64,000 bases of DNA from UBA1783 sp033808805 (GTDB taxonomy: Bacteria; Bacillota_I; Bacilli_A; Erysipelotrichales; Erysipelotrichaceae). The notes below the pieces were generated by a model that ran no database searches, was not told the origin of the DNA, and was given only the letters and a program-made list of their open reading frames with translations. Positions 8,923-17,357 of this stretch are shown here, piece by piece; the stretch's first letter is position 1; every line of letters begins with the position of its first letter. The position numbers and the translations under genes are program-made. The stretch covers positions 68,282-132,281 of the forward strand of contig JAPXMY010000004.1 of the NCBI GenBank assembly GCA_033808805.1. Direction: 5' to 3'.

Positions 8923-9672
8923 ATGAGATATAAATGCGTAGTTCTTTATGATGGCAGCAGTTATTCTGGCTGGCAGAAACAGGCAGATTCTTTAACAATT
9001 CAACAAACTATCGAAAAGGCTATCGCTAAAATTGTAAATCATGAAGTATCAATTGTTGCCAGTGGCAGAACCGATGCCAAAGTGCATGCTTTAGGGCAGG
9101 TCTTTCATTTTGATACAGAAAAAAAGATTAATAACTTTAAAAAAGCTATCAACTCACAGCTGCCAAAAGACATTTATATTAGAAGTATTGAGGAAGTATC
9201 AGAAGACTTTCATAGCCGATTTGACGCTAAATACAAGAAATATGAGTATATTATCAACAATGGTGAATATAACCCTTGTAAAGCCAATTACAGCTGTCAT
9301 ATCAAAGATAAATTAGATCTTGAGCTGATAAAAAGGGCTGGCAGGTTATTTGTAGGAACCTTGGATTTTACCAGTTTTAATGCGACAAAACTGACGGAAA
9401 ATGAAAATCAGGTAAGAACGATTTATAAGATATCTATAAGAGAAGTCAATGATTATGTATATATATCTTTTGTTGGTGATGGTTTTTTAAGATATATGGT
9501 CAGAATGCTGGTTCAGACTCTAATTGAAGTAGGATTGGGTAATGTTTCAATTGACGAGGTAAAGCAGATGTTGAGAAAAAAAGATAAGACTGCCTGCAGT
9601 TATAATGCTCAACCTCAGGGTTTATACCTGATTGAAGTAGGGTATGATGAATATCAGCAAAACATGGATTAA
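8923..9672 (+). CDS. truA: tRNA pseudouridine(38-40) synthase TruA
   Basis: This 249-residue enzyme modifies U38-U40 in tRNA anticodon arms. The catalytic Asp is in SGRTDAKVHA (D51), and the family motif GDGFLRYMVRMLV is present. It lies one base after ecfT, the usual arrangement in low-GC Gram-positives. Confidence 0.95.
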   Translation: MRYKCVVLYDGSSYSGWQKQADSLTIQQTIEKAIAKIVNHEVSIVASGRTDAKVHALGQVFHFDTEKKINNFKKAINSQLPKDIYIRSIEEVSEDFHSRFDAKYKKYEYIINNGEYNPCKANYSCHIKDKLDLELIKRAGRLFVGTLDFTSFNATKLTENENQVRTIYKISIREVNDYVYISFVGDGFLRYMVRMLVQTLIEVGLGNVSIDEVKQMLRKKDKTACSYNAQPQGLYLIEVGYDEYQQNMD

Positions 9673-9744
9673 GCCATGTTTTTATTTGTCTATTGTAAAT
9701 ATAGAAAATTAAGCAGTGAAATGATATTATAATAATGGCATCAG

Positions 9745-9828
9745 GCATCGGTGGCGGAATGGAAGACGCGTACGTTTGAGGGGCGTATAGCAATTGCTGT
9801 GTGGGTTCAAGTCCCATCCGATGCACCA
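9745..9828 (+). tRNA. tRNA-Leu (GAG)
   Basis: A class II tRNA: acceptor GCATCGG pairs with CCGATGC, followed by A and an encoded CCA. The anticodon loop TTGAGGG gives GAG at 9778-9780. A long variable arm and T-loop TTCAAGT are present. A TATAAT-like -10 lies just upstream. Confidence 0.95.
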
Positions 9829-9837
9829 AAGATAAAA

Positions 9838-9885
9838 AATCCGAACCAGACAGTTTTTTAAAAGTAGGTTCGGATTATTTATTCT
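9838..9885. terminator. bidirectional terminator between tRNA-Leu and the DUF2202 gene
   Basis: Arms ATCCGAACC (9839-9847) and GGTTCGGAT (9867-9875), flanked by A-rich and T-rich tracts, lie between convergent genes. Confidence 0.75.
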
Positions 9886-9910
9886 AATTATAAAATATAA
9901 AGATAAACAA

Positions 9911-10531
9911 TTATTTTAACTTGTTGACCTGCTTTTGAAAGGCCAGCAAATGGCTTTCAGAAGCATTCTTCAAAGCAGTGAATACTTTAGCAACATTTTC
10001 TGGTAAATCGTAAGTCAAGAAAAGTTCGTACATGGCAATATTGTCAATTTCAGCCTGTACACCTGTTTGTGCTGCTTCCAGTAAACTGGCAGGTACAACA
10101 ACATGATCAGAAGAAGTGTCTTCTGGAAAATCAAGTCCATAGGCAATATAAAGCTCTTTTAATAGATCAAGGTGGGTTTCTTCAGATTTAGCAATATTGG
10201 AATAAGGTTTCTGGACATCAAAAGTATCCATAATTAGCATATATTCAGCATGTGCCATGTATTCATCTTGAACTGCATACATAAGCATATCCACAATTGT
10301 TAAATTCTTATCTGCCAGAGCTCCTTTTGAACCATATCCTTCAAGGGATAGTATCATTTCATCTTCATTCAGGACCGCTGGATTCATATCGATGTTATGA
10401 TTAATAACTGGCTTATCGTTAGTGTTTTCTTCAACTGCATTATTACAGCCCGACAAAAGCAGAACAGCTAGCATGCAGACAATAATTGTCTTGGATAAGT
10501 TATGGGTTAACGAAATTTTATTTTTTTTCAT
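9911..10531 (-). CDS. DUF2202 ferritin-like domain lipoprotein
   Basis: This 206-residue predicted lipoprotein has signal and lipobox LLLSGC. The body has two helix-pair segments with ferritin-type carboxylate/His ligands: DEYMAHAEY with SEETHLDLL, and QAEIDNIAMYE with SESHLLAF. This is the DUF2202 arrangement, a di-metal ferritin-like fold. It is probably extracytoplasmic and metal- or redox-related; no substrate can be assigned. The RBS GGAGG precedes the ATG. Confidence 0.8.
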   Translation of the reverse strand: MKKNKISLTHNLSKTIIVCMLAVLLLSGCNNAVEENTNDKPVINHNIDMNPAVLNEDEMILSLEGYGSKGALADKNLTIVDMLMYAVQDEYMAHAEYMLIMDTFDVQKPYSNIAKSEETHLDLLKELYIAYGLDFPEDTSSDHVVVPASLLEAAQTGVQAEIDNIAMYELFLTYDLPENVAKVFTALKNASESHLLAFQKQVNKLK

Positions 10532-10601
10532 AGTAGTTCCTCCATTAATTAAATTTCTTTTTTTAAATAGCTTGGTCTTTATTTTTCGCTACATATAATT
10601 A

Positions 10602-10628
10602 ATGCAATAAGGGATGAATTTATTGCAT
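10602..10628. promoter_or_regulatory. perfect inverted repeat upstream of the DUF2202 gene
   Basis: Arms ATGCAATAA (10602-10610) and TTATTGCAT (10620-10628) with a 9-base spacer lie downstream of the putative promoter in the untranslated leader. It could be an operator or a leader hairpin. It is not an obvious Fur or PerR box. Confidence 0.45.
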
Positions 10629-10649
10629 GTTTATTAAAAAAAATTAAAT

Positions 10650-10679
10650 ATTTTACTTATCTGTTTTTGAACCCGTCAA
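10650..10679 (-). promoter_or_regulatory. putative promoter of the DUF2202 gene
   Basis: On the minus strand, TTGACG and TAAAAT are 18 bases apart. The rest of the 299-base gap 10532-10830 holds the inverted repeat and the neighbouring terminator; no gene is seen. Confidence 0.5.
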
Positions 10680-10792
10680 AATGTCAAACTGTTTTATAAG
10701 AAGTAAAATAAGTATAATGCTGCTCTTAAATAGCAAAATCATACCATGTTTAAAAGTGGACAACTAATATTGAAAATTATAAAAGACCACAA

Positions 10793-10819
10793 TAAAAAAA
10801 GCCCTGAATCAGTCAGGGC
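10793..10819 (-). terminator. terminator of the acidic-protein gene
   Basis: On the minus strand, GCCCTGA, a 5-base loop and TCAGGGC are followed by seven T. A textbook intrinsic terminator 12 bases past the stop. Confidence 0.9.
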
Positions 10820-10830
10820 GATTAATAGTA

Positions 10831-12063
10831 TTATGATACGGTCCAGCCTTTGTATAGGCCATTGTATTCAGTTAAGTCTTGAGCTAACTGCAGGATAGAT
10901 TTGCACAATGAGATTTTATCAGAATCTAAAGTATTTAAGATAATCAGCTCATTTTCTCTATCGCTGTGCAGGACATGATGGCCTTCAATAGCGGCGATAT
11001 TGGCATATCTTTCTTTGTCTTCAACACTGGCAAACACCGCAAAGTGCTGTAAATTGATGGTGTCAGTTACTTCGATAGTATCTAACATTATGCCAACCTG
11101 TTTGATGATCAGTCCAATCTTGTTTTCTTTGATGCCGCTATATAAGTTTATACATCTATCCAGGAATTCTTCTTCGGTTAATAGTGAATCATCGACAACA
11201 GGTTCTTCATAGATTGCTGTTTCAACAATGTCTTCTAAATCTTCAATCGCTTCTTCAACAGAGTTATCTTCATCCAGACTTTCAATGATGTCATTGATTA
11301 GATTGATTTCGCCAACTGTTTCATCAACAACCTTTAAGATAGTTTCATCATCATTTTGCTGTAAATCAAGTGGTGCCAAATAAGGCATTACAGGAATATT
11401 ATCCATCGTCGCAGATAGCACTTCTTCAATATGTTCCTGTTGAGCCTGTAAGGCAACTTCTTTCATTATTTCATCAACTGAAATCTCTTCTTCAATAGTA
11501 TCCTGCTCGAAAACTTCTTCTTTGACAGGTTCAACAGTTACTTCTTCTTCAATTACTTCATCAATAATTTTTTCTATTTCCTGGGTAATAGCCTCATTGA
11601 TAAGCCTTTCTTCTTCAGTGATAATGTCAGCTACGATGTCATTGATAAGAAGTGCTTTTTCCACAGTATCATCAGATTCGACAACTATTTCCTCTTCAGT
11701 ATCCTGGAAGTATTCGTTTTTTTCTTCATCATTTTCCTGTTCGATGTGAGATTCAGCATTGCTAAAGAAATCTTCAATTGGTTCAACAATATCTTCATCA
11801 TCTTGAACCTCTTTTTGAGTTTCTTCTTCCTCGATTTCTACTTCATTTATATTTTCTTCATCTTCTTCATCGCCATGTTTTGCTTCAGAAATGATTTCTT
11901 TTATTTCATCAACGCCTTCTTTAATCTCATCAATGATTTCTCCAAAATCAGTTGGGTCTTCAATAAATGCTTCTACTACATCTCCAATGGTATCAACAGT
12001 TTCAATAAGAATTTCTTTACCTGCAGAAACAACAGTCCCAGCAGCATCACTGATTTTTTCCAA
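10831..12063 (-). CDS. highly acidic protein of unknown function, probably cut off from its membrane anchor by an in-frame stop
   Basis: This 410-residue ORF is extremely rich in Glu, Asp, Ile and Val, with long EEE/DEE-rich, probably extended or coiled stretches over residues 60-290. A more ordinary C-terminal domain follows (about 295-410: TEEEFLDRCINLYSGIKENKIG to YKGWTVS). The only start is TTG at 12063 with no convincing RBS. The same frame continues upstream through six codons to a TAA, and beyond it lies a 42-residue membrane-anchor ORF (12079-12207). The simplest reading is one gene with a nonsense change; two genes cannot be excluded. Function unknown. Confidence 0.65.
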   Translation of the reverse strand: MEKISDAAGTVVSAGKEILIETVDTIGDVVEAFIEDPTDFGEIIDEIKEGVDEIKEIISEAKHGDEEDEENINEVEIEEEETQKEVQDDEDIVEPIEDFFSNAESHIEQENDEEKNEYFQDTEEEIVVESDDTVEKALLINDIVADIITEEERLINEAITQEIEKIIDEVIEEEVTVEPVKEEVFEQDTIEEEISVDEIMKEVALQAQQEHIEEVLSATMDNIPVMPYLAPLDLQQNDDETILKVVDETVGEINLINDIIESLDEDNSVEEAIEDLEDIVETAIYEEPVVDDSLLTEEEFLDRCINLYSGIKENKIGLIIKQVGIMLDTIEVTDTINLQHFAVFASVEDKERYANIAAIEGHHVLHSDRENELIILNTLDSDKISLCKSILQLAQDLTEYNGLYKGWTVS

Positions 12064-12078
12064 GGTTTTCTTGCCAGT

Positions 12079-12207
12079 TTATTTGGGTTTAATTTCAACC
12101 TCAATAAAATTAACTTTATTTTGCTTATCTATTCTTTTCTTGATGTAAGTTGCAACCGCCGCAACAGCAGCAGCGGTAACTATTACAGCAGGTATTATTT
12201 TTCTCAT
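12079..12207 (-). CDS. 42-residue membrane-anchor peptide in frame with the acidic protein
   Basis: A small ORF starts at the ATG at 12207 with RBS GTGAGG. It encodes a hydrophobic Ala/Val-rich helix (AVIVTAAAVAAVATY) followed by KKRIDKQNK and IEVEIKPK, then TAA. The downstream acidic ORF is in the same frame only 15 bases later. It looks like the N-terminal anchor of that protein. It may also be expressed alone as a small membrane protein. Confidence 0.6.
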   Translation of the reverse strand: MRKIIPAVIVTAAAVAAVATYIKKRIDKQNKVNFIEVEIKPK

Positions 12208-12292
12208 AATATTAACCTCACTTTTCTTATTTATATAAAAGTATTATAATATAAATGTGATTATTTTGCACAAAAATATGGAGGTTGATTAA

Positions 12293-13153
12293 ATGCGTAA
12301 AAAAATTGTAATAGCATTATCGATATTATTGGTACTGGCAGGATGTTCTTCAAAAGATTTTGACCCTATTGTTTCTCAGGTTGTAGAGATTATAGAATTA
12401 AATAGTTCTGAAGATCCTGTAACCTTTCTAAAGGATGTCGAAGAGGTTGGCCTTGTATTTACTGTTGTATCTTCTGATCTTGATGTGACTAAAGCTGGAG
12501 TGTATACAATTGTCTATAATATTTCTCAAGGACGCAAAAATGTTGAAAGATCCTATACTGTGAAGGTTAGAGATTACGATGGCCCAGTTATCACAATTGA
12601 AGATACGATTGATATTCTATATGGTGGTTCATTTGTCTTGAAAGATGTAGCTACTGCCCATGATGAAACCGATGGTGATGTCAGTGAGTCTTTACATTAT
12701 CAGGGCAGTATTGATAACTATACAGTTGGAAGCTATAAAATTACTGTTGTAGCAACTGACCAGTTTGACAATGTAACTACTAAGGAAGTAGTTGTTAATG
12801 TTAAAAATGATGATAAACAGTCTTATGCTAAAACAATTTGTGGAACCTATGAAGATATCAGCTATTTAACAGGACAGGCTCCGACATTGACTTTAAATGA
12901 AGATGGTACTTTTGAATTATATTTAAACAGCTGTTCAGTTGTTAATCTGGTTACCGGTAAATATAAGCAATATCGTGATACCCTGTATCTGGTAAGTGAT
13001 GGTTATCGTTTTAATACAGTGGATGAAGAAGATCTGGTAAGGTTTAAAATCCAGATAGATGGAACACTGATATTTGACTCGCAATTGAATTTATGTGCTC
13101 CTAATTATGGAGATATCTTTAGCAAAGAAAAAAATAATGACTTAGGTGAATAA
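12293..13153 (+). CDS. lipoprotein with Ig-like (DUF5011-type) domain
   Basis: This 286-residue lipoprotein has lipobox VLAGC. Residues ~50-165 form tandem Ig-like beta-sandwich modules with the marks VTKAGVYTIVYNIS, ITIEDTIDILYGG and TVGSYKITVVATDQFDN, typical of DUF5011/bacterial Ig-like domains. The C-terminal ~110 residues (YAKTICGTYEDISYLTG...) are another beta-rich domain of unknown type. RBS GGAGG. It is divergent from the acidic-protein gene across an 85-base gap. Surface-exposed role inferred. Confidence 0.75.
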   Translation: MRKKIVIALSILLVLAGCSSKDFDPIVSQVVEIIELNSSEDPVTFLKDVEEVGLVFTVVSSDLDVTKAGVYTIVYNISQGRKNVERSYTVKVRDYDGPVITIEDTIDILYGGSFVLKDVATAHDETDGDVSESLHYQGSIDNYTVGSYKITVVATDQFDNVTTKEVVVNVKNDDKQSYAKTICGTYEDISYLTGQAPTLTLNEDGTFELYLNSCSVVNLVTGKYKQYRDTLYLVSDGYRFNTVDEEDLVRFKIQIDGTLIFDSQLNLCAPNYGDIFSKEKNNDLGE

Positions 13154-13163
13154 GTCATTTTTT
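13136..13163. terminator. bidirectional terminator
   Basis: Arms AATGACTTA (13136-13144) and TAAGTCATT (13151-13159) span the end of the lipoprotein gene and are followed by a T-run. It also serves the convergent acylphosphatase gene. Confidence 0.7.
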
Positions 13164-13431
13164 ATTTTACATCAAATGAAGTTTCCTGTTCATCGACAGG
13201 GATTTCTTTCATAAAATAGTCCTCTATCACAATAAAGTACGATTTTTTTTGCAGGTTGTTGATTAAGAAAAGAATATCACTTTTTTTGCCCTGTAGCTGG
13301 GCTTCAACAGTTCCGTCAAGTCTATTCTTAACCCAGCCAGTGATATTTAATCTTATAGCTTCACGATAAAGAGTGTACCTGAAACCTACTTTTTGTACTC
13401 TGCCTTTAAAAATTACGTAATATCTTTTCAT
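13162..13431 (-). CDS. acyP: acylphosphatase
   Basis: This 89-residue protein matches the usual acylphosphatase length. It carries the phosphate-binding loop GRVQKVGFR (catalytic Arg18) and GWVKN with catalytic Asn36. It hydrolyses acyl phosphates such as carbamoyl or acetyl phosphate in the cytoplasm. It is a monocistronic minus-strand gene next to a tRNA pair. Confidence 0.93.
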   Translation of the reverse strand: MKRYYVIFKGRVQKVGFRYTLYREAIRLNITGWVKNRLDGTVEAQLQGKKSDILFLINNLQKKSYFIVIEDYFMKEIPVDEQETSFDVK

Positions 13432-13485
13432 GACTTTATATTAATATTTTACTAAAAAAAATCAACTGATTTTTAGAAAAAGCAC

Positions 13486-13514
13486 TTGCAATAGCCAAAA
13501 TGCTATGATAATAT
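13486..13514 (+). promoter_or_regulatory. promoter of the tRNA-Ile/tRNA-Ala pair
   Basis: TTGCAA and TAATAT are separated by 17 bases; the -10 ends 18 bases before the tRNA-Ile 5' end. Confidence 0.65.
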
Positions 13515-13532
13515 ATATAAGCGTTGAGGAAT

Positions 13533-13609
<77 letters not shown>

Positions 13610-13620
13610 TTCAGATTCTC

Positions 13621-13696
13621 GGGGCGTTAGCTTAGTTGGGAGAGCGCCTGCCTTGCACGCAGGAGGTCAGGGGTTCGACCCCCCTACGCTCCACCA
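13621..13696 (+). tRNA. tRNA-Ala (TGC)
   Basis: 76 bases with acceptor GGGGCGT/ACGCTCC, anticodon TGC (13654-13656) in loop CTTGCAC, T-arm AGGGG/CCCCT and encoded CCA. The Ile-Ala pair, often found inside rRNA spacers, stands alone here. Confidence 0.96.
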
Positions 13697-13706
13697 GAGA
13701 ACAAAC

Positions 13707-13731
13707 AAAAACCTTGAAAAAGGTTTTTTTT
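13707..13731 (+). terminator. terminator of the tRNA pair
   Basis: Arms AAAAACCTT and AAGGTTTTT with a short A-rich loop are followed by further T residues. Confidence 0.75.
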
Positions 13732-13742
13732 GTCTTTATAAT
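13714..13742 (+). promoter_or_regulatory. promoter overlapping the tRNA terminator
   Basis: TTGAAA (13714-13719), inside the terminator hairpin, is 17 bases from TATAAT (13737-13742), which is 22 bases before the next gene start. Confidence 0.6.
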
Positions 13743-13763
13743 GACCTTAACAGAGGTACACTT

Positions 13764-14540
13764 ATGAAAAAATTTTTTAAGGTGTTAGTAAATTTAATTA
13801 AGGTTCTGGTGATTGTTTTTCTTCTGGCTTTAATTGTTTTCTTGCTTTTAAGTTATTGGCATATTAAAAATACGGACCATGAAGATAAATATCTTACCAG
13901 TATTATTGAAGGTGAGATGAGCCCTCTGGAAGACTGTTATTATGATGTTGAAAAGAAAAGTTTAATCTTCAATTTGAGTGATGAACTCATTTCTTCATAT
14001 GTGAAATTTGATGCACTGAATAGAGAAACCAAAAAATATGAGATGGTAATTGAAAAATATGGTTTTGATATTGATGTTGATAAAAAGGAAGTTTATCTTT
14101 ATCTGAAAGTCTTATATAAAGATTTTTTATCACTTGATGGTTATGTATTGTTTAAATATGAAATAAAAAATGATGTTGTTTTATTAGAGATGCAAGAAGT
14201 CAAAGTTGAAGATAAATTGATGATATCTCTAGAAAAATTACAGAAGTACAATGTCAAGACAAATTATTGGTTTAAATATCCAAAGATTGAAATTTCTCAG
14301 ATGATTGTTATTGATAGAAATTTTCTAAAAGCTGTTTCTTATGATAATGATATTTTAGTTATCAGATACAGTTTGTTTGACTATATCTATAATCACTATA
14401 AAAAAATATATGAAAAGGGCGATGACAGTTACTATATTTATCAGACAATAGAAAAATATGGCCTGGATAAATATGTTGAAAATAACTACCCATATGTTAT
14501 TGCTGAACTTCAAAATTGTGGCATTGAAATTAGAAAATAG
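13764..14540 (+). CDS. membrane-anchored protein of unknown function
   Basis: The start at 13764 (RBS GAGG) is chosen because the same frame extends upstream only through the tRNA-Ala gene. The 258-residue protein has an N-terminal transmembrane helix (VLVIVFLLALIVFLLLSYWHI) and an extracytoplasmic beta-rich domain with many Lys, Tyr and Asp residues. Layout resembles YpmS-like membrane-anchored proteins, but I do not recognise the family. It has its own promoter. Confidence 0.7.
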   Translation: MKKFFKVLVNLIKVLVIVFLLALIVFLLLSYWHIKNTDHEDKYLTSIIEGEMSPLEDCYYDVEKKSLIFNLSDELISSYVKFDALNRETKKYEMVIEKYGFDIDVDKKEVYLYLKVLYKDFLSLDGYVLFKYEIKNDVVLLEMQEVKVEDKLMISLEKLQKYNVKTNYWFKYPKIEISQMIVIDRNFLKAVSYDNDILVIRYSLFDYIYNHYKKIYEKGDDSYYIYQTIEKYGLDKYVENNYPYVIAELQNCGIEIRK

Positions 14541-14650
14541 AAATTAAACAATTATCTGAAAATAAAAGTTAAAATAACTGTTAGACTGTTTAACAAGCTT
14601 TATTATTTATTAATACTATCCAACTATTGTATAATAAAGGTGGTGATTAG

Positions 14651-16309
14651 ATGAAAATATTAATAAAAGGACCTAAAATGGAGCCAACAATGATGGAGTT
14701 TTCTCGTGATATGCAGGCTGAGGAAATTTTAAATCTGGTTAAAGATAAAATGCCATATCCAATATATGGCTGTAAAGTGGATAATTCCTATCGCGGCTTG
14801 CTGCATAATGTTCATCGAGATTGTACGGTGGAATTTTTAGATATCAGAACTTCAGCTATCTGGTATGTCTATCAGAACTCGCTGATTCTGCTGTTTATAA
14901 AAGCTGTTCATGATGTGTTAGATAAATCAGTTTTAGTCAATGTCAACAATTCGTTAAGTAAAGGTTTGTTTATTACCTTGAATCGGAATATTGATCAGAA
15001 AATGATAGGCTTGATTGAAAAGAAAATGCATGAACTGGTTGAAAAGGATATACCGATAATCAAGCAGCATATGTCACGAGCTAAAGCAATTGATTTAGCT
15101 AAAAAACATAAACAGGAAGAATCATGTCGACTTTTGGAAAGTATTCCTTCATTGAGTAATGTTGAAATCTATTCTTTAGATGATGAAGTAGAAATCTTTT
15201 ATAACTTTTTAGTACCTTCAACCGGGTATTTAAAATATTTTGAATTAAGGAATTATAAAAATGGTCTATTGTTGAGATTTCCTCATCAGCGAAATCCACT
15301 GGTAATTCCAGAATTTGAAGAACAGAATGTACTTTATAAAGCCTTTTCTGAGGTAAACAGATGGGGACAATTAACCAATACAAATTATGTTTCTGACTTG
15401 AATGAGCAGATTTTGAATAAGGGATTAAAAGAACTGTATCTGATGCAGGAAGCTTTACATGAGAAAAGAATTTCTGATATTGCTGATGAAATCTTAAAAA
15501 GCAAGAAAAGAATCGTCCTGATCTGTGGCCCCAGCAGCAGTGGGAAAACCTCTTTTGCCAACAGGTTGAGCATTCAACTTAAGGTCAATGGCTTAAATAC
15601 ACTGTGTCTGGGAACTGATGACTACTTTGTTAATCGTGATAAGACACCGCTGGATGAAAATGGCCAAAAAGATTACGAAAGTATAAAAGCTGTAGATACA
15701 AAACTGTTTATCAGTGATGTCAGAAAACTTTTGGAAGGAAAAGAAGCGGATCTGCCTTATTATGATTTTACTGATGGTGTAAAGATTTTTGGCACCAAGA
15801 TTACGAAAATCGACAAAAGACATATTTTGATTATTGAAGGAATCCATGCTTTAAATGAGAAATTGACAGAAGGGATAAGTGCTGATGAAAAATTCAAGAT
15901 TTATATCTCACCATTTTCACCAATCAGCATTGATCATCACAATCGTATTCCAACAACTGACTGTCGAATGTTAAGAAGAATGGTCAGAGATTATCAGTTT
16001 AGAAACAGAAGTGTCAAACAGACAATTGCCGAATGGCCAAAGGTCAGAGCTGGAGAAGAGAAAAACATCTTTCCTTACAGTGATCAGGCAAATGTGTTTT
16101 TCAATTCTAACTGCATATATGAGTTTGCGGTGCTTAAAAAATATGCTGAACCTCTTTTAAATGAAGTTCAACCAGATGAAGAAGAATATGCTGAAGCTCA
16201 AAGAATGCTGTCATTTTTGAGATTCTTTGATGTAGCAAGTGATGATGAAAAAATTGTCAACAATTCAATTATTAGAGAGTTTATCGGTGGATCTATTCTG
16301 GTTCACTAA
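14651..16309 (+). CDS. nucleoside (uridine-type) kinase with ThrRS-like N-terminal domain
   Basis: This 552-residue protein fuses an N-terminal TGS/threonyl-tRNA-synthetase-editing-like region (residues ~1-270) to a uridine kinase/phosphoribulokinase domain. The kinase P-loop is GPSSSGKTSFA (around residue 295), with DDYFVNR and the substrate region YDFTDG following. This is the widespread Firmicutes nucleoside kinase architecture. Predicted role is phosphorylation of a nucleoside in salvage. RBS GGTGGTG; it ends five bases before the next ORF. Confidence 0.85.
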   Translation: MKILIKGPKMEPTMMEFSRDMQAEEILNLVKDKMPYPIYGCKVDNSYRGLLHNVHRDCTVEFLDIRTSAIWYVYQNSLILLFIKAVHDVLDKSVLVNVNNSLSKGLFITLNRNIDQKMIGLIEKKMHELVEKDIPIIKQHMSRAKAIDLAKKHKQEESCRLLESIPSLSNVEIYSLDDEVEIFYNFLVPSTGYLKYFELRNYKNGLLLRFPHQRNPLVIPEFEEQNVLYKAFSEVNRWGQLTNTNYVSDLNEQILNKGLKELYLMQEALHEKRISDIADEILKSKKRIVLICGPSSSGKTSFANRLSIQLKVNGLNTLCLGTDDYFVNRDKTPLDENGQKDYESIKAVDTKLFISDVRKLLEGKEADLPYYDFTDGVKIFGTKITKIDKRHILIIEGIHALNEKLTEGISADEKFKIYISPFSPISIDHHNRIPTTDCRMLRRMVRDYQFRNRSVKQTIAEWPKVRAGEEKNIFPYSDQANVFFNSNCIYEFAVLKKYAEPLLNEVQPDEEEYAEAQRMLSFLRFFDVASDDEKIVNNSIIREFIGGSILVH

Positions 16310-16320
16310 AAGAGGTGATT

Positions 16321-16869
16321 ATGATAAATATGGAACAACCAGCAGCTGTTTCACTTAATGGGAAAGTTGAAAGTCAGCTGTTAAAGAAAAGTGTAAAAAA
16401 ATATGCCGACTTAAAAAGCTTTTTTGAACTGGCTGATGATAATATCGGTGATGATACAATTATGTATGAAGTAGATATGGTGGTTAAAGATAATTGTGAT
16501 ATGCAGTATGCTATTACGACAATTCATCCAATCCTGATAAACGGTCAGTGCAATATGACTCAGGGGCATTTTCATGGTGATGAAAATTTTGGTGAGATTT
16601 ATCAGGGGATTTCAGGAAAAGGAGCTTTACTTTTAGTAGATAAGAATGGTAAAACTACCGTTGAAAAGATTTTCCCAGGGTCAGTTCATCTGTTGGCTGG
16701 CTATATTGGACACAGGACAGTTAATACTTCTGATAAAGAAGATTTGAAGATTGGCTGTTATTGGAGCAAACATACAAATGGATATGACAGACAGGCTATG
16801 TCGGATAATCCGTTTACAATTTATATTTATTTAGAAGATGGAAAGGAAATATTGAAGCAATATGTTTAA
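16321..16869 (+). CDS. cupin-type glucose-6-phosphate isomerase
   Basis: This 182-residue protein belongs to the cupin glucose-6-phosphate isomerase family. The metal-binding signature is TQGHFHGDENFGEIYQ (two His and Glu) with a later His in GYIGHRTVN. It interconverts glucose-6-P and fructose-6-P. The start at 16321 fits RBS AGAGG; the in-frame GTG six bases earlier overlaps that RBS. It overlaps the next gene by 8 bases. Confidence 0.88.
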   Translation: MINMEQPAAVSLNGKVESQLLKKSVKKYADLKSFFELADDNIGDDTIMYEVDMVVKDNCDMQYAITTIHPILINGQCNMTQGHFHGDENFGEIYQGISGKGALLLVDKNGKTTVEKIFPGSVHLLAGYIGHRTVNTSDKEDLKIGCYWSKHTNGYDRQAMSDNPFTIYIYLEDGKEILKQYV

Positions 16870-17272
16870 GGATCTGGTTTTAGATTATTATCGTAAAGAA
16901 AATGATCTTTCTTGTTCTGAATCAATGATTAAAGCAGGTAATGAATACTTTAAATTAAACATGGATGAGGACTGTTTTAGAGTTTTTAGTGGCTTTTCTG
17001 GTGGCATGTATGGTAATTGTACCTGTGGAGCAGTAACTGCGGCAGTAGCTATTCTATCGCTTCTGTATGTGGAAAATGGTGCCCATAATTCACCTTTGCT
17101 AAAGAAGAAAGTTTCTAAATTTGTGGAATTGTTCAGAAAGCAACTGTCAGCTACAGAATGCGAAAGACTAAGAGAGTTGCACCACACTCCAGTAAGCAGA
17201 TGTCAAAAAATGATGGAAGTAGCTGCTGAGCTGATAGAACAGGTAGTTAATGAAAAAATGGACTGTGAATAA
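16862..17272 (+). CDS. C_GCAxxG_C_C family redox protein
   Basis: This 136-residue protein has an N-terminal Cys (LSCSES), then GFSGGMYGNCTCGAVTAAVA and a late Cys in VSRCQKM, the pattern of the C_GCAxxG_C_C family. The conserved cysteines suggest metal or redox chemistry. Biological role is unknown. Its start overlaps the isomerase gene, so the two are probably translationally coupled. Confidence 0.8.
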   Translation: MFKDLVLDYYRKENDLSCSESMIKAGNEYFKLNMDEDCFRVFSGFSGGMYGNCTCGAVTAAVAILSLLYVENGAHNSPLLKKKVSKFVELFRKQLSATECERLRELHHTPVSRCQKMMEVAAELIEQVVNEKMDCE

Positions 17273-17285
17273 ACATAGTCCTTTA
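17260..17285 (+). terminator. terminator overlapping the stop codon
   Basis: Arms GGACTGTG (17260-17267) and CATAGTCC (17274-17281), with one G-T pair, are followed by TTTATTT. Confidence 0.6.
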
Positions 17286-17357
17286 TTTACTGTTTTCACA
17301 ACTGCTGATTTGTGATAAACTTAAGGGTGACGATAAAAGATTGAAAAGGGTGATTTT

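Noticed and set aside
6464..9672. Mollicute-type code (TGA as Trp)
   Set aside because: ecfA2 ends in TGA exactly at the ecfT start and the M20 gene also ends in TGA; Trp codons are TGG.
9500..9829. Minus-strand 109-codon ORF over truA and tRNA-Leu
   Set aside because: It reads the complement of a tRNA and of truA; the apparent protein is an artefact.
11746..12249. Plus-strand 167-codon Phe/Ile/Asn-rich ORF
   Set aside because: It is the complement of the acidic, Glu-rich minus-strand gene; composition is a mirror effect.
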